Source of the DNA: Leidyana gryllorum EB-2025a
Lineage: Eukaryota; Apicomplexa
Length of the DNA stretch: 64,000 nt
Direction: 5' to 3'
NCBI GenBank assembly: GCA_048772705.1
Contig: JBLWGC010000204.1
Coordinates: 62,001-126,000 of the forward strand
Numbering within the stretch: the stretch's first letter is position 1; each line of letters opens with the position of its first letter. The position numbers and the translations under genes were made by a program. The notes below the pieces were generated by a model that was not told the DNA's origin, did not search any database, and was given only the letters and a program-made list of their open reading frames with translations. Of the stretch, positions 39,307 through 49,657 are shown piece after piece.

Positions 39307-41973
39307 TCAATTTTGTGCTTCTTCGTCCAAGGCGAGACAATCCTTCAGACCGTTCAGTATTCGCCGGCTGTGCTCCAAACCAATATGCACACGCGCGCTG
39401 TCTTTTCTTTCCAGAATGTGCTTTAGAGGTATTCGCATCAAGTCCATCCCAAAACACACAAGTCCCTCCACCCGTCCCTCCACGCCCGGAACAGATGGGT
39501 ATCGCTGGCTGAAATGTGTGAGCACCAGCACGGAACAGCCACTCGTACGGCCAGCTTCCAATGCCTGGGCCACCGTGCAGTGCCATCTCGCCATTGCCTC
39601 TTCCTCCAAATTGTCCTCAAATGTTGCTGCGTGACGTGATTCATTCAAACCCCCCTTATCACTCACCTTCGTGAATCAGACAATCTACGCCATCAACCAG
39701 ATCCGTAAACGCACCCGTCGGACTCAAGTCGCCACTAAACGCCACAGTAATCACGCCGCCACCCTCGCCGCTATCAAATCTAACTCTGAAACCAAAGCTG
39801 GAACAGCCATCACTGCGGTCTCTGTGCCCTGACATAATGTGCTCTACACCTGCCACCTGACACTGCAAAGACCACCCCGCCTCCAACAAAGTCACAGCCT
39901 TCGCCTCCAAGTCTTCACACGCAATCAATTCGGTCACGTCTAAATCCAGAAACGGCCGCAACCACCGCAAAACGGAGTCGGGACCAACAATCTTCAAAGG
40001 CCCAAAACGCCGACCACCATACTGACGTCGTAACTCTGTGAACATCATTATACCCATAATGTGATCCGCGTGTTTGTGCGACAAACAGACCATCTGGATC
40101 GATCCCAGAAGATCGATAAACTCTTCAAGACTCTCACAAATACTGAAAAGCTGAGATACGGTACCTTCCCCACAATCAAAGAGTAAAGCTGCAATTAAGT
40201 GTAATATCCTCACATAATTTCATTGTCCTCGCGACTCACCCAGATCTTTGTTGAAACGCACAATCGTCGACGACACATTCCGGTACTTTGAGGGAATCGC
40301 AGCCCCCGTCCCGAGCAGCTGGACGTATGGAAACCCAAAGTCCGCTGTCTCCTTCCCGTCAGCAATGGCCTCCTCCAGGATTTTGGGGGGAAGCCGTTCT
40401 TGCAACACCTTCAGCCGATCCTCCGTGGCCTTTATAATGTCGCACTGCTCCGAATTGCCGCCTTTCCATTTACTCTGAGGCACCAAAGGCAGTTTCCGAA
40501 GGAACATACTGCTGTCCTTCTTAGGAACCGGAGGATGGAAGGCAGGGAGAGCCTTCGCCAACAGATTGTTCAGCGCCTCCACACAGATGCACGGATGACC
40601 GATCCGATCTTTCAGCTGATTCTGAGTATCGATCCGAACCATCTCACTGACACTGTGCCCTCGGGCCAGAATCTCCAGCAACAACTCAAAATCGGAAGCT
40701 GCTGTCACATCGTAAGGCGACAAATTGAAAACGTAAGGGGCTGTTTTGGCGTTGCCCTCCTCCGTGAGCAGCTCGCCAATGTTCTCTTTCAGCCGTTTAA
40801 CCACCGCTCCGATCTCTTCGGCTTCATGGATCACAGGAATGGCGAATCGGATTCCAGGCCCAGACGGCTCACACACCATATCAGCCTCGATCACACGACC
40901 GTCTTCCAATGTAACCGTCTCTCCGGCTTTGAGCTTTGCGTAAATAGGACCAGCGGGAATCTGAGTTGATCGTAATCAGTCGATCTTAGGGATTCATTTA
41001 TGACTCACCTTCAGTTCTTTGGCCTTATTGACCAGAAAGCGACCGATTTGAGGATCGCCCACTCCAACGAACAATGGGATATATGGACCGCACCAATACC
41101 CATTGTTCTTCACCTCCTCGGAATTTGTGTCCGTCTTTCGCTTCTTGGTGCACTGCGAATCGCTCGCTGAGGAGGCGTCAGACGGCATTGTGAGGAAACG
41201 GAAACTGAGCTCAATTTGGGACCAGGGCGAAGGAACGTAGGTGACCACCGGCGAGGTGTGGTCGTAAATTAGCAGCTCGACGTTCAGGTTCATTAGCCGC
41301 CCACAGAGTTTCATGAAGCTCTGCAAAGCCTCTTTCAGACCCCGAGGACCCCATATGCGGAACCTTCTCAATGTGTGGAGTCGCGACATATTGTCTTTCC
41401 AGCAAACGGCAGGATCTTCGCTACCTATTTTGGGGTTTACGACCGCCGCCACAATTTCTTCGTCATTAGCTGTCAGGACGTTAATGTCCGAAACGGTCGT
41501 CACTTTGCGCAATAACATTGGCCGGAAGTACCCTTCTACAATGCCTGGGGGCAGGGCATCCTGTGGCATAGGGAGCCACTTGACACCAGCGAAAGTCGAG
41601 CGGTAGGCTTTGGTCTTGTCCAACGGCTCCCATTGCTTCTCTTGGGCCACGCGCTCCAGTTTTCGGTTGGAGGGTGCGACATTCGGTGAGTCCAAGCCTT
41701 CTAACGTCAAGAGGAGACCCGGTAGACCCCCAATGCACTCTGGCGATAGGCGAGTGATAATGACATCCTCCAGCTTTGATATACGCAAACGGTGCTCGGT
41801 ACTCAAACGTTGAAGATTCTCTCCAGCATTAATCAGCACCTTCCCCATAAAATGGTTGAGGAAGGCCGATGGCGGCTGCACCTGGTACGGGTGACAACCC
41901 ACAACCTGTGAGATGATTACTGTCTCTACCAGTCGGTCAGTCTAGAGTCACTTGCCTGGATACTTGAATGCAT
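39307..41973 (-). CDS. ELAC2: tRNase Z, long form (ELAC2-like)
   Basis: Five exons: 41973-41956, 41905-41009, 40960-40240, 40188-39667 and 39626-39307; introns 50, 48, 51 and 40 nt, the first GC-AG; 825 residues. The N-terminal half has the inactive metallo-beta-lactamase domain (IQVVG, LINAGENLQRL, ITRLSPECIGGLPGLLLTL). The C-terminal half has the catalytic one: LLGTGAAIPSKYRNVS, LFDCGEGTVSQL, the zinc motif SHKHADHIMG, FSGDLSPT, HEATFEDNLEEEA and THFSQRYP. The enzyme removes 3' trailers from pre-tRNAs in nucleus and/or mitochondria. The exon order and every splice phase reproduce the ELAC2 order exactly. The first exon is only 18 nt, so an additional upstream exon cannot be excluded. Confidence 0.93.
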
Positions 41974-42008
41974 GGTTCGCTGGTGGGTATGAAATTAATT
42001 TGTACTAT

Positions 42009-42638
42009 CTACTGGCTAGTTGTCATCAAGTGCGGGGAAGAGTGATTCAGGTTGGTATAGACCTGTGCTGTGTGCACATAGAATTCATGTACCAACCATT
42101 GAGAATACTGATTGTCAAGACAATCACCATTCTCACTAGCGATAGTGGGACAATAATCGAGTGGTTGCCAGCATATGGTTACTCCCGTTATGGAACACAC
42201 GCAAACCCAACAGTCTTTGAAGACCTGTCGGAAACATCCGGGTCTGCAGGTGTGTGCTATGTCTGGTTGCGACCGGCTGAGCACGCAATGATAATGATTT
42301 TTGCATCGTGTTGACACGGGGCGATTTGACACCTGCCCTTGGGAGCATGTCACAGCACCATCTGAACATCCGTCATTCCAGACCTGGCATTCTGAGGGGC
42401 AGAAACCAGGCTCCCACTCGACGCACCCAGGTGGATAGATCAATGTCCGGGCAGGCTTTGAAACCCGTTGCTGAGTCCCAGCCGAGCCGCAGCGGTAGCG
42501 ATCGATACCGTCAAACCATTCTCGGCAACCAGACGGACAAGCTGGCTGATTATGATCGAGAAACAAAAAGGCTTCAAATATATGGGTAGAAAAAGGCAGC
42601 GCCAACACTGGTGAGAAGAGCAATAATGCCAAATTCAT
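42009..42638 (-). CDS. Secreted Cys-rich protein with WFDGC-like repeats
   Basis: 209 residues from the ATG at 42638, beginning with a signal peptide (MNLALLLFSPVLALPF). Three Cys units share the pattern C-x3-C-x3-[WF]-x-D-G/C: CPSGCREWFDG, CPSECQVWNDGCSDGAVTC and CRPGCFRQVFKDCWVCVC. I know this as a repeat of extracellular proteins in dinoflagellates and perkinsids. Unit 1 lacks the expected Cys after WFDG, so a missed intron or a diverged unit is possible. Probably extracellular, disulfide-stabilised. It starts 19 nt after the stop of the upstream Cys-rich gene. Confidence 0.72.
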   Translation of the reverse strand: MNLALLLFSPVLALPFSTHIFEAFLFLDHNQPACPSGCREWFDGIDRYRCGSAGTQQRVSKPARTLIYPPGCVEWEPGFCPSECQVWNDGCSDGAVTCSQGQVSNRPVSTRCKNHYHCVLSRSQPDIAHTCRPGCFRQVFKDCWVCVCSITGVTICWQPLDYCPTIASENGDCLDNQYSQWLVHEFYVHTAQVYTNLNHSSPHLMTTSQ

Positions 42639-42657
42639 GCCGGCTTCGTCTGGAAAA

Positions 42658-43107
42658 TCAACGACGTTTGCATACATCGTGCTTTTGACGGTGCCTTAGC
42701 TCCAGCGCTGGTGTAAGAAGCCACAAAGGCTTCAGAACGCGCTGTCGGAACATCTCTGGGTGGTGAATCTCCTCCTCCTCCCAGTATTCAGTCGTGGTGG
42801 TCACAATCCGACGGGGAGCCCGCAATAGTGGCATCACAGGCTGTCCGTTACTCAGCGTTGCGTATCCAACACGCGCTTCCCTGAATTGGCCTCTAAAACC
42901 CTCGAAACATACCACTTCTTCGATTCGTTCTTCGATGCAGCTATTTCCTGTGCAGCAACTTCCACAGCATATCCTGCGGCCGGTTTTGTGGCATGGTGGA
43001 CGACGATGTTGATGCAACCGATGTCTCGTGCACAATTCCATCTCTGACTCCCAACGCATCCCCTTTTCTGCACAGCCGAGGGTTGGTGTCCCATTGCCAT
43101 TGATCAT
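42658..43107 (-). CDS. Hypothetical Cys-rich protein, 149 aa
   Basis: Frame from the ATG at 43107. Cys-rich N-terminal half, including CCGSCCTGNSC, preceded by basic/His residues, then a Val/Thr/Glu part with EYWEEEE. No signal peptide is visible from this ATG; a signal-encoding first exon could be missing. Adjacent on one side to a secreted Cys-repeat protein and on the other, 69 nt away and divergent, to another secreted protein. The family is not recognised. Confidence 0.48.
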   Translation of the reverse strand: MINGNGTPTLGCAEKGMRWESEMELCTRHRLHQHRRPPCHKTGRRICCGSCCTGNSCIEERIEEVVCFEGFRGQFREARVGYATLSNGQPVMPLLRAPRRIVTTTTEYWEEEEIHHPEMFRQRVLKPLWLLTPALELRHRQKHDVCKRR

Positions 43108-43176
43108 GACAATGTATCGAACACGTTCGAGCCCGCGCAAACAGCGAAATCACACATATAGACAGCTCAGGAAATC

Positions 43177-43905
43177 ATGCCTTCGCTCTTCCGAAGCCTT
43201 TTGGTGACATATATTAGTATTCCGGTGTTCGCGGATCCTGTCAACCGCGGTTTACGCATTCCTGCAGCTAGTCAACAGCGAGCCTCACAAGTGATGCCAG
43301 TGGGATATGAAGAACCTAGGAAGATTGAAAAAGTACCAGAGGAGAAACTGGTGGCCGCTGATCGGCAACCACAAGGACTCCAGACTCAAATGCGTATATA
43401 TCCGCGCGAATTTGGATACGACACCCCCGCAGTTTCGCCAGACGAAATGGAAGCAACTTCAGCGAAGCACTTGAGAGGTCAGCAAGGACTTGAGCGCTTC
43501 ATGTACGAAGACTATCTTGACGATGAGGAAGATTCCGACTATGATTACGATCTGCCTCCTCCGATCGAAGGATGGGCTCTGACCGCTTCGAAATGGTCAA
43601 ATATAGCAACCGAGGGCGTGGTGAACTCAGCCAACTTCTTCAACAACCTCAATCATCGCGCCTTGGATCGAGCAGTGGACTTGGCAAGTGTGGTAGATAG
43701 ATCTACCCGCAATGTGGCAGCGTCTGAGGCAGAACTATTGCGTCGAATCTTGGATGCGAATTACCGTTTTGCAGACAGCTGGTCGGAGCTGAATGGATGG
43801 TTGGCTCGTCGTGGAGGGTTGGTTGTTTCGCGTGCTGCTGAAAGTCTTGTGGATGCTGGAGTGGATTTTCCTGACCTACTAGAGTCTCTAGATGCTTTTC
43901 CCTGA
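43177..43905 (+). CDS. Secreted acidic protein, 242 aa
   Basis: ATG start with a signal peptide (MPSLFRSLLVTYISIPVFAD). The mature part has a Gln/Arg/Pro-rich segment, an acidic Tyr/Asp stretch (YEDYLDDEEDSDYDYDLPPP) and a ~100-residue helical C-terminal region (FFNNLNHRALDRAVDLASVVD and following). No family recognised. Its place in a cluster of exported proteins suggests a surface or secreted role, but that is inference. Confidence 0.7.
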   Translation: MPSLFRSLLVTYISIPVFADPVNRGLRIPAASQQRASQVMPVGYEEPRKIEKVPEEKLVAADRQPQGLQTQMRIYPREFGYDTPAVSPDEMEATSAKHLRGQQGLERFMYEDYLDDEEDSDYDYDLPPPIEGWALTASKWSNIATEGVVNSANFFNNLNHRALDRAVDLASVVDRSTRNVAASEAELLRRILDANYRFADSWSELNGWLARRGGLVVSRAAESLVDAGVDFPDLLESLDAFP

Positions 43906-43947
43906 CTATTTATCGATTTCTGAGACCAATTTCTTATATATTTGTGC

Positions 43948-45371
43948 CTAGGCCTGTTCGAAATCGAGGAGTGGTTTGATGATTTCAGGGTGTTGGAGGG
44001 CCGCTAGACGCCTTCGTGCGTAGGCAGCGTAGTCGAAGTCTACATCGAGTGGACTGATTGACTGGACCAATGCCCAAAGACCCCAGAAGAGATGGCTGGT
44101 GATCATAAAGGAGTCAATCTCGGGGACACAAGAAGTGGCCTGGTCTCCAGTCATATCTTGTTCGACGTAGTCATTAGATGACGATGCAGCAGTTGTGGTT
44201 GTGCTGGCCGGAGGGCTATCGTCAGCGTTTTCCGAGCTGGGCGTGCCAGTGGACGAGTCTTGGGATGGCGTTTCAGCATGACTAGTCTTGATCAGCCAGC
44301 CACCTGGACAGGACCTGAGGGTTCTGAGGTACTTGGACAAAAACATGACTTTGAATTTGCGATCGGGTAACCTGGACCAATCACAGGTGAATCCGGCCAT
44401 TTCACAGAAATGATTGGCTATATCGAATCCCCGTTCTCCAATGCCTGCGTATTCGAAGTCTATGAAGTCCACCTCCAATTGCTTGCCGTCAACGATGACA
44501 ATATTTCCATTCAGAAGATCATTGTGGCATAGGACTCTGGGTGAATCAAAGGAGTCGTTGAACGCCATGACTCGTTCTGCGACCTGAAGAGTAGCGTTTA
44601 GTGAGTGATGATGACAGGCGGCTGTTTACCTCTTCCAAAGCGATGAGATCGACATCGAGGAGTGATGGGTGATTTTCCAGTTTGAGCAGGTGCAGCCAGG
44701 TGAAAATCTGTTCCCAGGTATGGCTGAGACCTCTTCTGGGGACAACGTCGGTGAAGGCGGGTGAGGTGGTTAGTCCTGGGAGGGGTAAGGAGTGGAGGCG
44801 GGCGAGATGGGAGGCGACAGCCTCGGCTACCAGAGGATCTCTCATTTCCTCGACGGAGGCCATTCTTCCGGCCCGCCATTCATCTATTTCTCCGCCCTAC
44901 GAGATTGGATGATGTGAAGAGGAGATCACTTAGATCGAGTGTAATTACCAGAAAGCGGAAGAACGACCTCTTACACATTCCTTGCACGCCAAGAAAGTCG
45001 ACGATAGCTGCTTCTCTTTGACGATCAATGACCCCCTTTTTGGTGCAGCCTGAGGTGAGTGTTTGTTGGGTGTATGGGGTTTGTGTGTGATTACCGTAGA
45101 ATCGCACAGAAACCCCGTGACGAATGAATGACACCAGTTCACTATCGGGAGTCGTTTCACACGCACATTCGAGATTGGTTTGATCGTAGGGAGGAGGACA
45201 AAATGTGACTCTGTGGAGAGTGTTTGTAATGCCACCAGATATCTTGGTAGACTTATAGTTCTCTCTGTTGAGGAGAGATTGAGCGATACGGTCAGCGCAT
45301 TTCAAGGTGTTCCATCTCAGTACAATATCGATTGCCTTCTCTGGAGTGGCCCATCCATGATCTTCCCCCAT
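43948..45371 (-). CDS. Choline/ethanolamine kinase
   Basis: Four exons: 45371-45095, 45049-44949, 44896-44630 and 44583-43948 (introns 45, 52 and 46 nt), 426 residues. Order of motifs: ISGGITNTLHRV, VSVRFYG, VIDRQREAAIV, GEIDEWRAGR, EMRDPLVAEAVASHLARLH, the Brenner motif VLCHNDLLNGNI, and the choline-kinase motif VDFIDFEYAGIGERGFDIANHFCE. It phosphorylates choline or ethanolamine as the first step of the Kennedy pathway for phosphatidylcholine or phosphatidylethanolamine synthesis in the cytosol. A ~50-residue Ser/Thr/Asp-rich insert (after GGWLIKTS) interrupts the C-lobe. Substrate preference cannot be read from these motifs. Confidence 0.92.
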
Positions 45372-45426
45372 TTGCACGTTATGGTTGCACCCTAAAAATA
45401 GGGGGGATCAAGGGTGTAACTAAAAT

Positions 45427-46070
45427 TCAAGTTGGGCGGCGGAGGTGTTCTACTACAGCGTTGATATTGGCTTCCATTTGCTCCATTGTATCGTTGGTGA
45501 GTACAAGTGGTCTGTTGACTACGGCTGTATCCTCGTCGAGTACCTCTTCGAGTTCTTCTTGGACAACGTTGAATATTTCGCACTCGATGTTTTCCTGTAC
45601 CTTCTTGGGCTCGTAGCCGCGTGCAGTGAGGCGGTCAAATATGGATTCGGTGCTGGCTTTGAGGAGCACGAAACAGGTGAAGAGGTCGGGGTTCATGCAG
45701 TATACAGAGTGAAAGTCGACGACCCATCTGCTGGAGTCTGAAACATGGGGTAATTTATCGGACTTTAAAATTGCTTACTCTCATCTGACACGAGGATTTC
45801 TTCGATTCGTGCCTCCACTTTATCATCGTCGAATACAGAACAGTCTCGTTCCTGATCCCAATCACTGTAGAGCTTTTCATCTCGAATTAGTTTGCCCAGT
45901 TCTAGATGCTTCCATTGACCGTTCCCCTCCTCATTGAGCCGTTCCACCAGCATGGAAGCAAAGGTAGTCTTGCCGACCCCCGGCGTACCACATACCAACA
46001 CGTGCATCTTCCTTTTTTTCGCAAAGTCACTCAAAACCGGTTTTCCACTACGAATAAATGTCACGCCCAT
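45427..46070 (-). CDS. AK6: Adenylate kinase isoenzyme 6 / Fap7 (hCINAP)
   Basis: Two exons, 46070-45779 and 45737-45427, 41-nt intron; 200 residues from the first ATG, or 179 if translation starts at the ATG at 46007 (MHVLVCGTPG), which is where other family members begin. P-loop CGTPGVGKTTF, then HLELGKLIRDEKL, SRWVVDFHSVY and RLTARGYEPKKVQENIECEIF. AK6/Fap7 is a nuclear NMP kinase/ATPase needed for the last 18S rRNA cleavage with Rps14. The stop is 55 nt upstream of the choline kinase start on the same strand. Confidence 0.92.
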
Positions 46071-46089
46071 CCGGTTCCTCCTCGAATCG

Positions 46090-46932
46090 CTATATTCTCG
46101 CCTCCAATGCTACAATGCGGTTGGCTACTTGGAGAATAGACATGTCTTTGATCTGGTCGATGACTCTGGCAAGCGCTGCGCGCGGAGTTTCAGCCTTTGT
46201 CTCAGGCTCTTCTGGACGAGCCCTATCCGAGTCCACATCAATTGCACTTTCCGGTGTCGCTCCGCCAATGTCCTCACTCATATCCGTCGTCTCCCACCCG
46301 TCTCTCTGTTGCCCCGCCGAGCAGGAATCCAATTCTTTCCTTTGCCCCGAAAGGGGTCGTTCCGTCAGACTCCATCAATATAAGTTTCTCCACGAGCTCC
46401 GTCGGTAATCGCGTATAGTCTCCAGTCGTTCCCAAAAGACGCTGTCGCGCTCCGTACCAGAGATCCGTCCACACATCAATATAGCGTTGCCCTCCAGTCG
46501 GATCTAATTGATCACAGCTGCGACTCGCCGCCGCCTGCCATTGGAGCTTTCGACAATGTAATATTTCACCGCTCCGGTGTCTATGGTGGCTTTTGATTTC
46601 TCTGGCGTGAAATCCGCCCCAGATACATCCACTCTTCCACAAATGACCGGAGGGTCACCGCCACACTCCACCCCAACGCCCTTTTGCCCAGAACCCTCAA
46701 ATCGGGTATTACCGTCTCCAGAGGCTCGATGTCCACAAGCGCTATGCTCTCGTGGCCACGAGCACATAGATAATCACTCAAACTTTCAATCCACCAATCT
46801 CTACCAACAAAGGTACTGTGGTGTTGGCGAGAGCACCCCCCCACTCAGCAGATTCACAATAAGCCCTCCCCTCATCCCGCGGAGGGATGAAAGCTCAGAC
46901 TGGCGCTGGGTGTATCTCACTACAGATGACAT
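46090..46932 (-). CDS. Unrecognised multi-exon gene, structure partly resolved
   Basis: Several short frames on the minus strand join if small introns are allowed. The last junction is good: after GDDGYE the donor GTGAGG and acceptor GGATAG remove 55 nt and keep the frame into ARPEEPETKAETPRAA and the end ANRIVALEARI. The middle part (YIDVWTDLWYGARQRLL, YTRLPTELVEKLILMESDG) is coding-like. Upstream pieces (SLSDYLCARGHESIALVDIEP; CGRVDVSGADFTPEK) need introns of about 35-47 nt whose ends I cannot fix, and the proposed ATG at 46932 is tentative. The stop lies 19 nt before the AK6 start. No family recognised. Confidence 0.42.
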
Positions 46933-47008
46933 CTCGGCTACTCTTTCTCACACCGAAAAATATATTTTTCTGTCAGTGTCAAAAGTTGTCTATTCGGCGT
47001 GATTCAGA

Positions 47009-48193
47009 TCAAAAGGCATCATACGCCCCCACATCCCCCAATTCGACTTGGGGGGAGGAACTCTCGAGCGTAAGATACTCTGGTGCTTCCTCTGAGATAT
47101 CGCTTTCCTCCAAAAGCAGTTTTGAGCTAGCGCGCTCACTGGCTTTGATTGTATCTATCTTAAGCTTCTGTTCTCTCGCCTTCTTCACCGCCTTTGAGAC
47201 CTTCTCTGGCTGTATACTTTTATTGTCCTTTTCTGACGCCTCAGCGTCTCTCTTAAGCCCTTCTCTTCCACTCTGGAGTACGCTGGCAGCAGCTTGCTGA
47301 AGTTCGCGGCGTAACTCCACAAACTCGGCAGCGGTTCCAATTTCACCTTCCTCAGCCTCGATCACTGTGCTGCCTGAGAGTCCCGTTTGGTGGGAGTGAG
47401 TGTGTGCCTCTGTCTGCTGCTCGGTGTCTGTTGTGACCAGATCGTTTTCGTCGGGCGATCTCTCAATAATGTATACGTATCCATCAACCGGCCACTTCTC
47501 CATCAGTGCGTTCGTTACCGGACGTTTATACCGATCCACTCTGGGATGAGAGAACTCCATTCTCTTCCCACTCCAAGTTTCCAGATAGAAACTCACTTGA
47601 CCAGTATTGATCAAACGCGCTGCATAAGCACCGGCCTTCTCTGGGTGGTCGGCCGGTACAATTGCAGTGGCAGAGTTCCCGTAATGATTGATGGCCACCA
47701 AGTCGAACCCTCGACGTCTCATTTGTCGGAGATGGGGCCAAATTGCCATCAATTTGTCCCCTCCCTCTCGTGGGAATTTATCAGTCATCTTCCCCGCCGT
47801 CAGCAGCAGCTTTCGAACTCTGTGGCACCCATAAGTGGTATGAAAATCTTTGTCCAACACTTTGAAAGGCCCCCACGAGACTGGCGACAGCACCGATGGA
47901 TGAAGACGCTTCTCTCCAACGGGTTCCACCAGTCCCAAAGGTTCTCCCACGTTTAATGGCTCATCATCCGACAGAGGCCAAGTCGACCGGTAGACTCCCT
48001 CGAGTTGTGGAACTAACCGCTGGCGGACAGATCGCCTCAACCCTCCGAAACGGGATAAACTTTTCGGCCTCGATCCTTCCTCAACGACTTCAGAAATGGG
48101 CATTCCGTCGCTGACTTCCCATCTTCCCGCGGTTTGAAGGCACAGTGCTCCAAGGAGAGACGCGAGAACCTGACGGCCAGACCGGGAGGGCAT
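47009..48193 (-). CDS. Secreted protein of a tandem pair (member A), 394 aa
   Basis: ATG start with a signal peptide (MPSRSGRQVLASLLGALCLQTAG). A central ~110-residue domain (about residues 135-245) contains LMAIWPHLRQMRRRGFDLVAINH, then a helix, then TGQVSFYLETWSGKRMEFSHPRV. The same order occurs in member B. The C-terminal 120 residues are Lys/Glu/Ser-rich and coiled-coil-like. No known family. Probably exported; whether it is surface, wall or effector cannot be told. Confidence 0.7.
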   Translation of the reverse strand: MPSRSGRQVLASLLGALCLQTAGRWEVSDGMPISEVVEEGSRPKSLSRFGGLRRSVRQRLVPQLEGVYRSTWPLSDDEPLNVGEPLGLVEPVGEKRLHPSVLSPVSWGPFKVLDKDFHTTYGCHRVRKLLLTAGKMTDKFPREGGDKLMAIWPHLRQMRRRGFDLVAINHYGNSATAIVPADHPEKAGAYAARLINTGQVSFYLETWSGKRMEFSHPRVDRYKRPVTNALMEKWPVDGYVYIIERSPDENDLVTTDTEQQTEAHTHSHQTGLSGSTVIEAEEGEIGTAAEFVELRRELQQAAASVLQSGREGLKRDAEASEKDNKSIQPEKVSKAVKKAREQKLKIDTIKASERASSKLLLEESDISEEAPEYLTLESSSPQVELGDVGAYDAF

Positions 48194-48262
48194 TCAGAAT
48201 ACTTTCCCAATAATCCTTTGTGAGAATTCTTTTTGATACTCAAAGCCAGAGAGTCGCTCGTC

Positions 48263-49006
48263 TCAAAATCCTTCTTCCTCCTCCTGACAGCTTTCAGCCA
48301 TCAGCGCTTCACTGACCGCCCCTGTTCCATCGATCACTTCCTTTCCCATGAGCGGCCCCAAGTGCTTCCAAAACAAGTTCGATACGAAAGTCCAGAGTCC
48401 GGTCTGCTGAGCTGTTCCCTCAGTTTGTTCCTCTTCTTGGGCTATTTGGTCAGGGGGGACCGGAGCACCACACCGGGGAACCTTCAATGCTGAGAACTCC
48501 ATCATCTGTCCCTTTCTTGTCAGAACGTGAATACTGCAAATGCCATCTTCTATTCGCTTCTCCAAGGCGGACAAAGCCGCCATTCCATCGTCCCAGTTGT
48601 AAACAAAGTACTTTGACGTCTGGTGGTTGATACCAAAGAGACACGCGTACTTGGGCGTCTCCACCAGGTGGTTCCACAAGGCTCTCAGCTCTGGGATCCC
48701 CCATATCCGCTTGGGTGGGATACCTTTCGCAGCAAGCATTGCAGCCACTCGCTCTGCTCGTTTCTCCTGCCGGTAGTAATGCTCGGCGTAGCGAGGCTCA
48801 TCTCTGGGCACCGACACTCCTCCATTGTCCACCTGAATTCGGGGAACTCCCGCTAATCGATAGTACTCTCCCTCGTCATCCTCAGACATTGAGTCTTCGG
48901 AAATGTCATACGTTGCACAAACGGACGCACTTTGCACTCCAACGCTGAGAAGAAACAGCGGACCCGCCGTCACAAGTCTTGATGGGGATACTTGAACAAC
49001 TTTCAT
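48263..49006 (-). CDS. Secreted protein of a tandem pair (member B), 247 aa
   Basis: Start at the ATG at 49006 (MKVVQVSPSRLVTAG), giving a signal peptide up to about QSAS; the longer open frame upstream is ignored for this reason. After an acidic segment (SEDDEGEYYRL) comes the shared domain: IPELRALWNHLVETPKYACLFGINHQ, AALSALEKRIEDG and CSIHVLTRKGQMMEFSALKVPR, matching member A with a conserved INH and MEFS. Member B lacks the long C-terminal coiled-coil tail. It lies 69 nt upstream of member A on the same strand. Confidence 0.7.
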   Translation of the reverse strand: MKVVQVSPSRLVTAGPLFLLSVGVQSASVCATYDISEDSMSEDDEGEYYRLAGVPRIQVDNGGVSVPRDEPRYAEHYYRQEKRAERVAAMLAAKGIPPKRIWGIPELRALWNHLVETPKYACLFGINHQTSKYFVYNWDDGMAALSALEKRIEDGICSIHVLTRKGQMMEFSALKVPRCGAPVPPDQIAQEEEQTEGTAQQTGLWTFVSNLFWKHLGPLMGKEVIDGTGAVSEALMAESCQEEEEGF

Positions 49007-49657
49007 TTTCCAGACTATTGTCCAAAAATTGGCAAAAAGGGTCACTCGAAGCCCCAGACACATAGCAGTCTTGTCGAAAGGTGACCCCCTTACCACTGAA
49101 CTTTGGAACAGACCGAATGATGCGGGAGTGCCTCCGTTGTTGACCGCTACCGATCAGTCTCTGATGCGGCCGATTATCCGCAGATTACATTTTCGGGATC
49201 TAAGCTGGTGGTGCCTTATGTGTTACATACATAGCCTGGTGCCCTTCCATACCGGATGAGGGCCTCACACTCAAAAAAGATGACATCCGAGCGCAAAGTT
49301 ACTTTATACGCTGCGGTTTTGCCACTCGCAGAGATCACCTCAGTCACTGTTCGCCAACTTCTACAGCACACACACACACATATATAGGGCAGTACGCGGA
49401 AGACAGAGATTGTACTTTATTATGCAATATATTAATGAATTGGCGTTTTTACCTCGGATCGCGACCATTCCCCCGTCGCGGATGAGGAGCGCGGCGTCGG
49501 TTCACGGCTGTGGGGTATATTGAAGAGGAGTAGGTGGCCGGTACCGCCAGCGGGAGCGCGAGAGAGTATAGGCAAAAGAAGACCAAACAGGATTTATCGA
49601 AAAACAAAACTCTTTTGGTGATTTTTTACCGCTCTCCAGAGGTGTCTTCGCAGCAAA
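49007..49657. other. Divergent intergenic region upstream of eS7
   Basis: No gene supported. It contains a short CA repeat followed by tatatag near 49367-49387 and a pyrimidine/purine-mixed 5' region close to the eS7 start. It should hold promoters for the secreted protein (left) and the ribosomal protein gene (right). Confidence 0.55.
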
